Assembly: GCA_009843725.1 (NCBI GenBank)
Contig: VYCX01000386.1
Location: forward strand, 1,941-7,876
From: Boseongicola sp. SB0675_bin_26
Lineage (GTDB): Bacteria > Pseudomonadota > Alphaproteobacteria > Rhodobacterales > Rhodobacteraceae
Reading direction: 5' to 3'
DNA: 5,936 nt
Positions 1 through 5,936 of the stretch are shown in pieces. Below the pieces are notes generated by a model. That model was given only the letters and a program-made list of their open reading frames with translations, ran no database searches and had not been told where the DNA came from. Made by a program: the position numbers and the translations under genes. Each line of letters opens with the position of its first letter. Position 1 is the stretch's first letter.

Positions 1-31
1 CAACTCGGATGGCTCTTGTTGGAATGCCCGC

Positions 32-59
32 GCCGGCGCGCCCTCGCGGGCGCGCCGGC
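32..59 (+). promoter_or_regulatory. Perfect GC-rich hairpin in the leader of the transporter operon
   Basis: A 12-bp perfect inverted repeat (GCCGGCGCGCCC at 32-43, GGGCGCGCCGGC at 48-59) encloses the 4-nt loop TCGC. It lies 47 nt before the livH ATG. No T-run follows the stem (the next bases are ACATCGAGG), so it is not a canonical intrinsic terminator. In Liv-type operons the binding-protein gene usually precedes livH, and a hairpin in that gap can stabilise the upstream mRNA 3' end or reduce read-through, so that binding protein is made in excess over permease. That role is inferred, because the upstream gene is outside the window. The structure itself is read directly. Confidence 0.8.
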
Positions 60-106
60 ACATCGAGGCGCCTGGTCCGGCGGCCTGGAAGGACGGGCAG
101 GACGTG

Positions 107-1030
107 ATGTCGCAGCTTTTCCTCGAGCAACTGCTCAACGGTGTCCAACTGGGCATGTTCCTCTTCCTGGTCTCGGCCGGGCTGACTCTGGTGTTCGGCT
201 TCATGAACATCATCAACCTGGCGCACGGCTCGCTCTTCATGATCGGCGCCTACGCGATGGCTCTGATCGGAGGCGCGACCGGCTCGTTCCTGCTGGCGCT
301 GATCCTGAGCCTCCCGGTCGTGGCATGCGCGGCCTGGGTGATCGAGGTCGTCATCATTCGTCGGCTACATGCAAGGGACCATCTGGACCAGGTCCTGGCG
401 ACATTTGCGCTGATCCTGTTCATCAACGAGGGCACGACAATGCTCTTCGGCCGCGTGCCGCTGTTCATGGACGTGCCGGAATCACTGTCAGGGACGGTGA
501 CGCTGCCCGGCGGCGTGACCTATCCTCTCTATCGTGTCGCGATCATCGGCGCGGGGCTGGCGGTGGCCCTGGCGCTCTGGCTGATCATCGCGCGCACCCG
601 CGTGGGCATGCAGATCCGCGCCGGCACGACGAACCGCGAGACTGTCGAGCAGCTCGGGGTCAACATCGACCGTCTCAACACGCTGATCTTCGTCGTCGGC
701 GCGATGTTCGCGGGGCTCGCGGGGGCGCTGGCCGGACCGCTGACATCCGTCGAGGTCGGCATGGGCGAGAACCTCCTGATCCTCTGCTTCGTCTGCGTCG
801 TGATCGGAGGCATCGGGTCGATCCGTGGCGCAATGCTGGGCGCGATCACGGTCGGCGTGGTCGACACGATGGGCCGCGCCTTCGTGCCGGACATCCTTGG
901 CCGGTTCCTGGACCCCGCCGCGGCGAGCGGGATATCGGCGGGCCTTTCGTCGATGTCGATCTATCTCCTGATGGTGGTGGTCCTGGTCTTCAGGCCTACG
1001 GGGCTGTTCCCGGTGGCGCGGAGCGTCTGA
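107..1030 (+). CDS. livH: LivH-like permease of a branched-chain amino acid-type ABC importer
   Basis: This is one of the two inner-membrane permease subunits of a HAAT-family ABC importer (COG0559 type). The protein has 307 residues, normal for LivH, and is strongly hydrophobic with about eight membrane segments. Family hallmarks are NIINLAHGS at about 34-42, the cytoplasmic coupling loop at about 167-190 (GMQIRAG then ETVEQLGVN), GGIGSIRGAMLGA at 234-246, and the C-terminal FRPTGLF at 295-301. Start choice is uncertain: GTG at 104 and ATG at 107 are adjacent and in frame. AGGA at 99-102 sits close to the ATG, and GGAAGGA at 87-93 fits the GTG better. The stop is 1 nt before the livM start. 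No promoter is evident in the 106 nt before it, so transcription probably enters from upstream. Substrate specificity of Liv-type permeases cannot be deduced; amino acids, urea, amides and aromatic acids are all known in the family. Confidence 0.95.
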   Translation: MSQLFLEQLLNGVQLGMFLFLVSAGLTLVFGFMNIINLAHGSLFMIGAYAMALIGGATGSFLLALILSLPVVACAAWVIEVVIIRRLHARDHLDQVLATFALILFINEGTTMLFGRVPLFMDVPESLSGTVTLPGGVTYPLYRVAIIGAGLAVALALWLIIARTRVGMQIRAGTTNRETVEQLGVNIDRLNTLIFVVGAMFAGLAGALAGPLTSVEVGMGENLLILCFVCVVIGGIGSIRGAMLGAITVGVVDTMGRAFVPDILGRFLDPAAASGISAGLSSMSIYLLMVVVLVFRPTGLFPVARSV

Positions 1031-1031
1031 C

Positions 1032-2030
1032 GTGCGATACACCCACCACCTGCCGTTCCTGCTTGCCTGCCTGGCGGCCCTTCTGCTCCTGCCGCTCGTG
1101 CTGCAGGCGACCGGATCGTCCTACCTGATCTCCACCGCGACCCGGCTGGTGGTCTTCGCCATCGCGGCCGTCAGCCTCGACCTGCTGATCGGCTACACGG
1201 GGCTCGTGTCCTTCGGCCACGCGGCGTTTCTGGGGGTCGGCGCCTACACGGTAGGCATACTGTCCTTTCACGCCTACGAGGACACCACGCTGATCGGCCT
1301 GCCCGGAACGCTGTCAGGTCTCGTGGCGATCCCGCTTGCTCTGGCACTGTCGGCGCTGGCCGCCCTGGTCGTCGGCGCCCTGTCGCTCCGGACGCGAGGC
1401 GTCTACTTCATCATGATCACGCTCAGCTTCGGGCAGATGCTCTTCTTCCTTTTCGTCTCGCTCGAGCAGTATGGCGGCGACGACGGCATGATGATGTTCG
1501 AAGGGCGCAACACGCTGCCCTTGCTGGACCTGAACGACCGTGTGAGCTTCTACTACTTCTGTCTTGCGTGGTTCGTCCTGTTCTTCTGGTTCTGCACCTG
1601 GCTGGTGCGCTCGAAGTTCGGGCGCACGCTGGCCGCCATCAAGCAGAACCAGGACCGCCTGTCCTCGATCGGAATCAACGCCTACTGGGCCAAGCTCCAG
1701 GTCTTCGTGATCGCCGGCGTCGGTGCCGGGCTGGCCGGGGCGCTCTCGGCGAATCACACCGAATTCGTCAGCCCCGCGCTGACGCACTGGACCCGCTCGG
1801 GCGACCTGATGATCGTGGTGATCCTCGGCGGCATGGGCACGCTGGTCGGGCCGGTGCTGGGCACCTTCCTGTTCCTTCTTCTGGAGGAGTTCCTGCCGTT
1901 GATCCTGCGCGGGCTGGGGCTCGGGCTCCTGTCCGAACACTGGCGGTTCGTCTTCGGGCCAATCCTTATCCTGGTGGTTCTCTACGCAAAGACGGGCCTC
2001 TACGGCCTGATCTTCCCGCGAAGGGACTGA
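1032..2030 (+). CDS. livM: LivM-like permease of a branched-chain amino acid-type ABC importer
   Basis: This is the second inner-membrane permease, expected to pair with the LivH-like protein to form the translocation path. The 332-residue length is typical for LivM. After an N-terminal hydrophobic segment (about 8-25) comes the diagnostic GYTGLVSFGHAAFLGVGAY at 54-72. It is followed by LRTRGVYFIMITLSFGQM at 119-136, the ATPase-coupling loop at about 197-222 (GRTLAAIKQNQ, then GINAYWAKL), and ILGGMGTLVGPVLG at 264-277. The GTG start at 1032 is supported by GGAG at 1020-1023 with 8-nt spacing, lying inside the end of livH. The gap to the livH stop is 1 nt, which suggests translational coupling. 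The frame is intact, and codon use resembles its neighbours. Confidence 0.95.
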   Translation: MRYTHHLPFLLACLAALLLLPLVLQATGSSYLISTATRLVVFAIAAVSLDLLIGYTGLVSFGHAAFLGVGAYTVGILSFHAYEDTTLIGLPGTLSGLVAIPLALALSALAALVVGALSLRTRGVYFIMITLSFGQMLFFLFVSLEQYGGDDGMMMFEGRNTLPLLDLNDRVSFYYFCLAWFVLFFWFCTWLVRSKFGRTLAAIKQNQDRLSSIGINAYWAKLQVFVIAGVGAGLAGALSANHTEFVSPALTHWTRSGDLMIVVILGGMGTLVGPVLGTFLFLLLEEFLPLILRGLGLGLLSEHWRFVFGPILILVVLYAKTGLYGLIFPRRD

Positions 2031-2033
2031 ACG

Positions 2034-2789
2034 ATGCTGGAAATCCGCAACCTTTGCAAATCGTTCGGGGCGCTCAAGGCCGCCGACGACGTCTCGCTGA
2101 CGGTCGAGCGCGGCACGATTCACGCATTGATCGGCCCTAACGGCGCCGGCAAGACCACGTTGATCGCGCTGCTTTCGGGCTATCTGCAGCCCTCGAGCGG
2201 CACCATCACATTCGACGGGCAGGATCTCCTGGCGATTCCCGCGCACCTCAGGCCCCACGCGGGGCTGGTGCGCAGCTTCCAGGTCACCTCGGTCTTTCCC
2301 GAAATGACGGTGCGCGAGAACGTCTGCCTCGTGCTGCAGTCCGTCGCCGGGCAGGCCTGCAGCCTCGTCCGGCTGGCGGATGCCGACCGTGCCGAACGGG
2401 AGGAGGCCGAGGCCGCCCTGGCCCGCGTCGGGCTGATCGACCAGGCCGACGCGCTGACCGGCAACCTTGCCCATGGCCAGAAGCGGCAGGTCGAGATCGC
2501 GATGGCGCTCGCCGCCCGGCCCAAGCTGCTGCTCCTGGACGAACCGACGGCCGGCATGGGCGTGGAGGAAAGCCGCCGCATCATGGGCTTGCTGGAAGAC
2601 CTGCGCGACTCGGTCACCATGCTGCTGGTGGAGCATGACATGGACGTGGTCTTCGGCCTTGCCGACAGGGTCTCTGTCCTGGTCTACGGCAAGATCATCG
2701 CCTCGGACACGCCGGAGAGGATCCGGGAGAACGCGGACGTGCAGGAGGCCTATCTTGGCGATCACGAGCTTCACGGGGAGGCGGACTGA
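2034..2789 (+). CDS. livG: LivG-like ATP-binding subunit of the ABC importer
   Basis: This cytoplasmic ATPase of 251 residues powers the importer with its LivF-like partner. Motifs in order are Walker A GPNGAGKTT at 34-42, Q-loop Gln83 (SFQ), ABC signature LAHGQ at 145-149, Walker B LLLLDE at 165-170 with catalytic Glu170, and switch His201 in LLVEHDMD. LAHGQ replaces the textbook LSGGQ; an xxHGQ form is common in LivG and urea-type (UrtD) ATPases, so this is a subfamily trait rather than damage. The C-terminal extension ending near VQEAYLGD is also typical of LivG. The ATG at 2034 follows the livM stop by 3 nt and has AAGGGA at 2021-2026 as a ribosome binding site. The stop overlaps the livF start by one base (TGATG). 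Confidence 0.95.
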   Translation: MLEIRNLCKSFGALKAADDVSLTVERGTIHALIGPNGAGKTTLIALLSGYLQPSSGTITFDGQDLLAIPAHLRPHAGLVRSFQVTSVFPEMTVRENVCLVLQSVAGQACSLVRLADADRAEREEAEAALARVGLIDQADALTGNLAHGQKRQVEIAMALAARPKLLLLDEPTAGMGVEESRRIMGLLEDLRDSVTMLLVEHDMDVVFGLADRVSVLVYGKIIASDTPERIRENADVQEAYLGDHELHGEAD

Positions 2790-3487
2790 TGCTGCAGGTC
2801 GAAGGCGTCGAGGCAGGCTATGGCAGCTCCAAGGTCCTGTTCGGGATCGACCTGGACCTGGGCGAGGGCCAGGTGGGCGCGTTGATGGGCCGCAACGGCA
2901 TGGGCAAGACCACGACCGTTCGGGCGATCAGCGGGCTGACACGCGCCAGCGCGGGCTCGGTCCGGCTTTCCGGCCGCGACATCACCACCCTCAAGCCCTA
3001 CCAGATCGGCCAGGCGGGAATCGCGCTGGTCCCCGAGGGCCGGCAGGTCTTCCCGACCCTGACGGTGCGCGAGAACCTGGTCTGTACCGCCAGCAACCGA
3101 TCGGGTCTCGGGCACTGGACGCTTGACCTGGTGCTTGACCACTTTCCACGCCTGCGGGAGCGGGCCGACCAGCTGGGAAACTCGCTCTCGGGCGGCGAGC
3201 AGCAGATGCTCGCCATCGCGCGCGCGCTGATGACGAACCCGAAGGTGCTCATCCTGGACGAGGCGACCGAGGGTCTCGCCCCGCTGATCCGCAAGGGCAT
3301 CTGGAAGACTCTCGGCGCCCTGAAGGCGCAGGGCCAGACGACTCTCGTGATCGACAAGAACCTCGACGAGATGGCGCATGTCGCGGATCACGCGACGGTG
3401 CTGGTCAAGGGCAAGGTCGCCTGGGCGGGCGACATGGGCGCCATGCGCGCGGTGCCGCACTTCGCCGAGACCTACCTGGGCGTGTGA
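2789..3487 (+). CDS. livF: LivF-like ATP-binding subunit of the ABC importer
   Basis: This is the second cytoplasmic ATPase, 232 residues, normal for LivF (COG0410 type). Visible motifs are Walker A GRNGMGKT at 34-41, the LivF-specific PEGRQVFP around Q-loop Gln86, signature LSGGEQQ at 133-139, and Walker B VLILDE at 153-158 with Glu158. Two positions depart from the commonest form. Walker B continues LDEATEGL where LDEPTEGL is usual, and the switch region reads VIDKN (187-191), with Lys190 where classical ABC proteins have His. Many LivF proteins already have Gln there (VEQN), so loss of His is a family trait, and I believe the IDKN form is a recurring proteobacterial variant. A strong Shine-Dalgarno, GGGGAGG at 2775-2781, lies inside livG 7 nt before the ATG. 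The TGATG overlap implies coupling to livG. Confidence 0.95.
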   Translation: MLQVEGVEAGYGSSKVLFGIDLDLGEGQVGALMGRNGMGKTTTVRAISGLTRASAGSVRLSGRDITTLKPYQIGQAGIALVPEGRQVFPTLTVRENLVCTASNRSGLGHWTLDLVLDHFPRLRERADQLGNSLSGGEQQMLAIARALMTNPKVLILDEATEGLAPLIRKGIWKTLGALKAQGQTTLVIDKNLDEMAHVADHATVLVKGKVAWAGDMGAMRAVPHFAETYLGV

Positions 3488-3489
3488 GC

Positions 3490-4359
3490 ATGCGGGACGA
3501 CTGGAGGAACCTCGATCAGGAAGAGCTGGAGCGCCGGTACGATGCCCGTGCCTCGGTGCCGGACTTTGACGCAGAGATCGCGCGCTACCGCAGACTCAGC
3601 GCGGAATGCTACGCCGATTGCGAAGTGATCCGCGACCTGGCCTACGGGCCCTCGGAGGACGAGCGCATCGACTACTTTCCGGCAGGGTCCGGCAGTCCGG
3701 TCCTGGTCTACCTGCACGGCGGCTACTGGCGACTGCTTGGGCGAACCGACAGCGCCTTCATGGCGAAGGCGCTCGCCGGCAGCGGCATCAGCACGGCGGT
3801 CGTCGAATACAGCCTTGCGCCCAATGTCAGCCTGGACGTGATCGTCGCTCAGTGCCGCCGCGCCGTTGCCTGGATTCACGGGAACATCGCCAGGCATGGT
3901 GGCGACCCGACTCGGCTGTTCGTCGGCGGTTCGTCCGCCGGGGCGCAGCTGGCCGCGATGGCGCTGGCCACGGATTGGAGCGCGTTCCCCGGCGTGCCGA
4001 GCGACGTGCTCAAAGGCGGGGTGCTTGCAAGCGGGCTCTACGACCTTGAGCCGGTGCGCCATTGCAAGCCGAACGAATGGCTCCGGCTCGATGCCACAGC
4101 GGCTCGCCGGAACTCGCCGTTGGGCATGGCCTTTCCCGGGGAGCCTGAGCTTCTGATCACTTGGGGCGGACAGGAAACGGACGAGTTCAAGCGCCAGAGC
4201 CGGGATTTTGCCAGGAAGCTGCACGATGCGGGCCTGACCTTGACGTGCCTGGAGGTCGAGGACCGGAACCATTTCGACGTCGTCACGGACCTGGCCGAGC
4301 CTGGACGGCGCCTGCATCAGGCAGCGGCATCATTGATCAACGGTTGCGTGGCGCCGTGA
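3490..4359 (+). CDS. Alpha/beta hydrolase, kynurenine formamidase (arylformamidase)-like
   Basis: The product is a 289-residue soluble alpha/beta hydrolase with no signal peptide, so it probably acts in the cytoplasm. The pattern matches the eukaryotic-type arylformamidase/carboxylesterase group: HGGYW at 76-80 (oxyanion hole), nucleophile elbow GGSSAG at 146-151 with Ser149, an acid candidate Asp231 in GGQETDEF, and His261 in DRNHFD. Arylformamidase converts N-formylkynurenine to kynurenine and formate, but close relatives cleave other amides or esters, so no symbol is given. GTG at 3484 overlaps the livF stop in frame. I prefer ATG 3490 because GGG at 3478-3480 lies 9 nt before it and only 3 nt before the GTG. 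The gene is the last of the operon, 2 nt after livF, suggesting that its substrate or a precursor enters through this importer (inference). No clear intrinsic terminator follows. Confidence 0.88.
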   Translation: MRDDWRNLDQEELERRYDARASVPDFDAEIARYRRLSAECYADCEVIRDLAYGPSEDERIDYFPAGSGSPVLVYLHGGYWRLLGRTDSAFMAKALAGSGISTAVVEYSLAPNVSLDVIVAQCRRAVAWIHGNIARHGGDPTRLFVGGSSAGAQLAAMALATDWSAFPGVPSDVLKGGVLASGLYDLEPVRHCKPNEWLRLDATAARRNSPLGMAFPGEPELLITWGGQETDEFKRQSRDFARKLHDAGLTLTCLEVEDRNHFDVVTDLAEPGRRLHQAAASLINGCVAP

Positions 4360-4689
4360 GGCGACAGCGACTCGCCGAGTGCGGGGCCGCATCGAGCCGA
4401 CGCACGGACAGCATGCCTCGTGACGATTCCGGGCCTCGCGCCAGCCGGACCGGCGCGTCGAGCTGGAGACAGCCGGGCAAGATGCCAGCGCATCCGGGCG
4501 TTTCAGGAAACGGATCGTGACGTGGAGATGTCGAATGGATTCAAGGGACAAGAACAGGGGGGCATTGAACCGCTTGCCGTGACGTTTGATGCGTCAGACC
4601 GAACTTCCAGAGTGCCTCAAGAGCTGCCTGACTGAATCCGGGACGCCCCCGGCTACCGGATTCACGCTACTGGGCAGGAATCGGTGGCT
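4360..4689. other. Gene-free stretch after the hydrolase
   Basis: I see no convincing gene here. Short open frames exist on both strands (for example plus 4420-4635 and minus 4330-4551), but their translations are low-complexity, rich in Arg and Ala, and lack a good ribosome binding site or recognisable motif. GGCGA/TCGCC just after the hydrolase stop (4360-4376) could form a short 5-bp stem, without a T-run. The right part probably belongs to the decayed insertion sequence whose transposase remnant ends at 4690. Confidence 0.5.
4633..4664. repeat. 9-bp inverted repeat beyond the transposase remnant
   Basis: TGAATCCGG (4633-4641) and CCGGATTCA (4656-4664) form a perfect 9-bp stem with a 14-nt loop. 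It lies about 26 nt beyond the 3' end of the minus-strand transposase remnant. It may be a transcription-stopping structure or part of the old insertion-sequence end. No T-run follows on either strand. A 9-bp stem with a loose loop can arise by chance in several kilobases, so its function is uncertain. Confidence 0.4.
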
Positions 4690-5121
4690 TCAGGAGAGCC
4701 GAACGCCAAGAATCCGGAATGCCTCGGCCTGCAGTGGCGTCGACGTCGATGTCATCTCGAACTCCGTGGCCTATTCCGACCTCGGCCTCATGCGGAACCT
4801 CGACAGGGTCGCCAGGTGCGCCATCGGGCCCGGGAACCCCTGGGCCGACAGTCCGGACGCCGTCCGCTTCATCGCCACCTTGAGCGCGGCCCCATCCGAC
4901 GGTTCGGCGGACACGACGGGGGATGTCGCCGGCAGCGGCTCCTCGTCATGGAACAGCAGCGGCTTCAGGGTCTCCTGCATGCGCCATTCCACGTCGTGGG
5001 CGAGCATGCAGAGCAGGACGTCGGCCCGAACCCGGCCTGCAAGGCGGTGATGGATTGTGCGCCAAGCCGTCTTGGCCAATTGACTCCCGAAAATTGCTTC
5101 GACCTCCGGAAGTGTTCTCAG
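4690..5121 (-). pseudogene. C-terminal remnant of an IS1634-family (IS4-like) transposase
   Basis: Read on the minus strand, this segment carries the characteristic tail of IS1634-family DDE transposases. IHHRLAGRVRADVLLCMLAH (about 5058-4999) corresponds to the usual IHHRLADRVRAHVFLCMLAY. It is followed by VEWRMQETLKPLLFHDEE, then a variable linker with TASGL and LATL. The terminal TPLQAEAFRILGV (4740-4702) precedes a natural TGA stop at 4692-4690. An in-frame TAG at 4773-4771 interrupts the frame, and the familiar tail continues after it, showing decay. Upstream, LPEVEAIFGS (from about 5112) looks like a diverged form of the VERAFRS block. A TGA at 5163-5161 and loss of similarity end it there, so the catalytic DDE domain is missing. 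Family assignment is from memory of its C-terminal motifs. The fragment cannot be active. Confidence 0.8.
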
Positions 5122-5163
5122 CGCGTTCCAATGGTTCTGCCGGCGGTCGGCGCACCGGAATCA

Positions 5164-5594
5164 GATATGCCGCACACGCGCGCGGCGACGCAAGGAAGCT
5201 TGTCGATCACGCATCCCTAGGGCAGCAGCAACTTGCTCAGTTGAACTGGATCAAGCCATTTTTGCGACGTCTCCCCGACCGCCCCGCAGTACAAGTTGAA
5301 GCCAACACAAGCGTTCTCGCTGGCACCCCCAGCAAAATGCAAGGGCCACTGCGAAGAGCGGCCCTTGAGTCGACAGCGCGCTGGCGACGGGTAACCAAGG
5401 ACAACCAGGCATTGCCCGAAACGCGCTTCAAGACGCTTTCGAAAAGCCCCGGAGGATGATTCCCCAAACCACTCCAAAAAGAACGGATGTCTCGGTCACG
5501 GCCAAACCATGCCTCGCGCGAAATCGCGCAGCTGCCGATGACCCCCGCGCATCGAGCACGGAATCAGCGGCACCTAGCGGTCGGCATCAGTCCC
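5164..5594. other. Gene-poor stretch between the transposase remnant and the right-edge ORF
   Basis: No gene is supported here. The longest frames (minus 5217-5477 and 5237-5467, plus 5456-5821) have no recognisable motif. Their Cys-, Arg- and Ser-rich translations look like chance frames, and the 5456-5821 frame is contradicted by the better-biased frame starting at 5614. Short A-rich patches around 5461-5485 contrast with the GC-rich operon. It may be further eroded insertion-sequence or other foreign DNA, but nothing identifiable remains. Confidence 0.45.
5340..5367 (-). repeat. 8-bp inverted repeat, weak terminator-like structure
   Basis: CAAGGGCC (5340-5347) and GGCCCTTG (5360-5367) form a perfect 8-bp stem with a 12-nt loop. 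On the minus strand the stem is followed within two bases by TTTT (complement of AAAA at 5334-5337), giving a weak terminator-like arrangement. No supported minus-strand gene lies upstream to be terminated, and it could be coincidental. Confidence 0.3.
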
Positions 5595-5608
5595 GGAGAT
5601 CGATCTCC
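5595..5608. repeat. 14-bp perfect palindrome before the right-edge ORF
   Basis: GGAGATCGATCTCC reads identically on both strands and ends 5 nt before the ATG at 5614. It contains the only GGAG near that start, although the GGAG-to-ATG spacing (15 nt) is too long for a good ribosome binding site. The position would suit an operator for a dimeric regulator. A 7-bp half-site palindrome is not rare in a window of this size, so the functional reading is weak. Confidence 0.3.
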
Positions 5609-5613
5609 ACACC

Positions 5614-5936
5614 ATGCGCATCCATCGCCACTACCTTCAAGAGGACTCCGGCAACTATGGACCGGCCCTCTACATTCCTCGCGTGGGTGCCAGATCATCC
5701 CTCGGCCGCCCCACACTGTCCCGCTCCGCGTCCTTCGCCAACCTGGACAAAGCCAGTGCACGCCGCGATCACGTCTCGTTCCAGCCACTCACGTTACACG
5801 CGGAGCTGCTGCAGTGGCTGACGCAAGCGCGGCGATGCGCCGACGTCAAGAAGCACCTTCGCGCAGAGGGGGTCAGGAAGTGGCAGCGCAGTCGGGAATG
5901 CGACCTGCGGCCGCGCAGACTGCCGACGCTCCGGCA
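5614..5936 (+). CDS. Unrecognised ORF, 5' part only, running off the window
   Basis: From ATG 5614 the frame stays open for 107 codons to the window edge; the nearest in-frame stop upstream is TAG at 5575-5577. By hand count about 83 of 107 codons end in G or C (GC3 near 78%), like the coding bias of the operon, which supports real coding over a chance frame. The first part (residues about 1-55) is polar, with LQEDSGNYGPALYIPR. The second part looks helical and basic, with LTLHAELLQWLTQARR, then VKKHLRAEGVRKW, then an Arg-rich stretch. There is no signal peptide or membrane segment. I do not recognise a family. The ribosome binding site is poor. It might be a small DNA-associated protein or the front of a degraded mobile-element gene; neither can be shown here. 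Confidence 0.45.
   Translation, partial: MRIHRHYLQEDSGNYGPALYIPRVGARSSLGRPTLSRSASFANLDKASARRDHVSFQPLTLHAELLQWLTQARRCADVKKHLRAEGVRKWQRSRECDLRPRRLPTLR

Noticed and set aside
16..1128. Long plus-strand frame of 370 codons overlapping livH
   Set aside because: It is out of frame with the clear LivH permease, and its translation is an Arg/Gly/Pro-rich shadow typical of GC-rich DNA.
1314..2774. Minus-strand frame of 486 codons opposite livM and livG
   Set aside because: It is antisense to two genes with complete family motifs. Its His/Gln/Asp/Arg-rich translation is the usual antisense artefact of high GC3 coding.
4360..4376. Possible terminator right after the hydrolase stop
   Set aside because: The stem is only 5 bp and no T-run follows, so a terminator cannot be supported.
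4580..4596. TGACG...CGTCA inverted repeat as a possible operator or insertion-sequence end
   Set aside because: Only 5-bp arms, no partner copy on the other side of the transposase remnant, and no adjacent promoter.
4684..5220. Plus-strand frame of 178 codons
   Set aside because: It is antisense to the IS1634-type transposase remnant, which explains its openness; it has no motif of its own.
5217..5477. Minus-strand frame of 86 codons ending in a Leu-rich tail
   Set aside because: No recognisable domain, no convincing ribosome binding site, and a neighbouring shifted frame is open as well, so there is no support for either.
5516..5529. GCGCG-AAAT-CGCGC short inverted repeat
   Set aside because: Only 5 bp of stem in GC-rich DNA; expected by chance.
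5456..5821. Plus-strand frame of 121 codons
   Set aside because: It has a Ser/Pro/Thr/Arg-rich translation without motifs. Over the shared region the frame from 5614 has much better codon-position bias.

Overview
The window looks like chromosomal or large-replicon DNA of a GC-rich proteobacterium, most likely an alphaproteobacterium and perhaps a Rhodobacterales-type organism. That placement rests on base composition, strong GC3 codon bias and the style of the Liv-type proteins, not on any marker gene.

Positions 1-106 are a non-coding leader with a very strong perfect hairpin (32-59). Positions 107-4359 hold a tightly packed, same-strand operon of five genes: two permeases (LivH- and LivM-like), two ATPases (LivG- and LivF-like) and an alpha/beta hydrolase resembling kynurenine formamidase (arylformamidase). 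Gaps between genes run from a 1-nt overlap to 3 nt, so the genes are probably co-transcribed and translationally coupled. The permeases and ATPases supply the whole membrane part of a branched-chain-amino-acid-type (HAAT) ABC importer. The periplasmic binding protein is not in the window and would be expected just upstream. The hydrolase suggests the cell cleaves an imported amide or ester, possibly an N-formyl or aromatic amide; the real substrate cannot be read from the sequence.

After the hydrolase stop the character changes. Positions 4360-5613 hold no convincing intact gene. Inside this stretch, on the minus strand at about 4690-5121, lies the decayed C-terminal part of an IS1634-family (IS4-like DDE) transposase, with an in-frame stop and no recognisable catalytic N-terminal portion. 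Two moderate hairpins flank or follow it. The tract reads as an insertion-sequence scar.

At the right edge an open frame starts at 5614 (ATG), right after a 14-bp perfect palindrome, and runs off the window without a stop. Its codon use looks coding (GC3 near 78% by hand count) but I do not recognise the product.

No CRISPR array, tRNA, rRNA, riboswitch or convincing novel system was found. The points most worth a second look are the transporter-hydrolase pairing, the leader hairpin and the unrecognised right-edge ORF.
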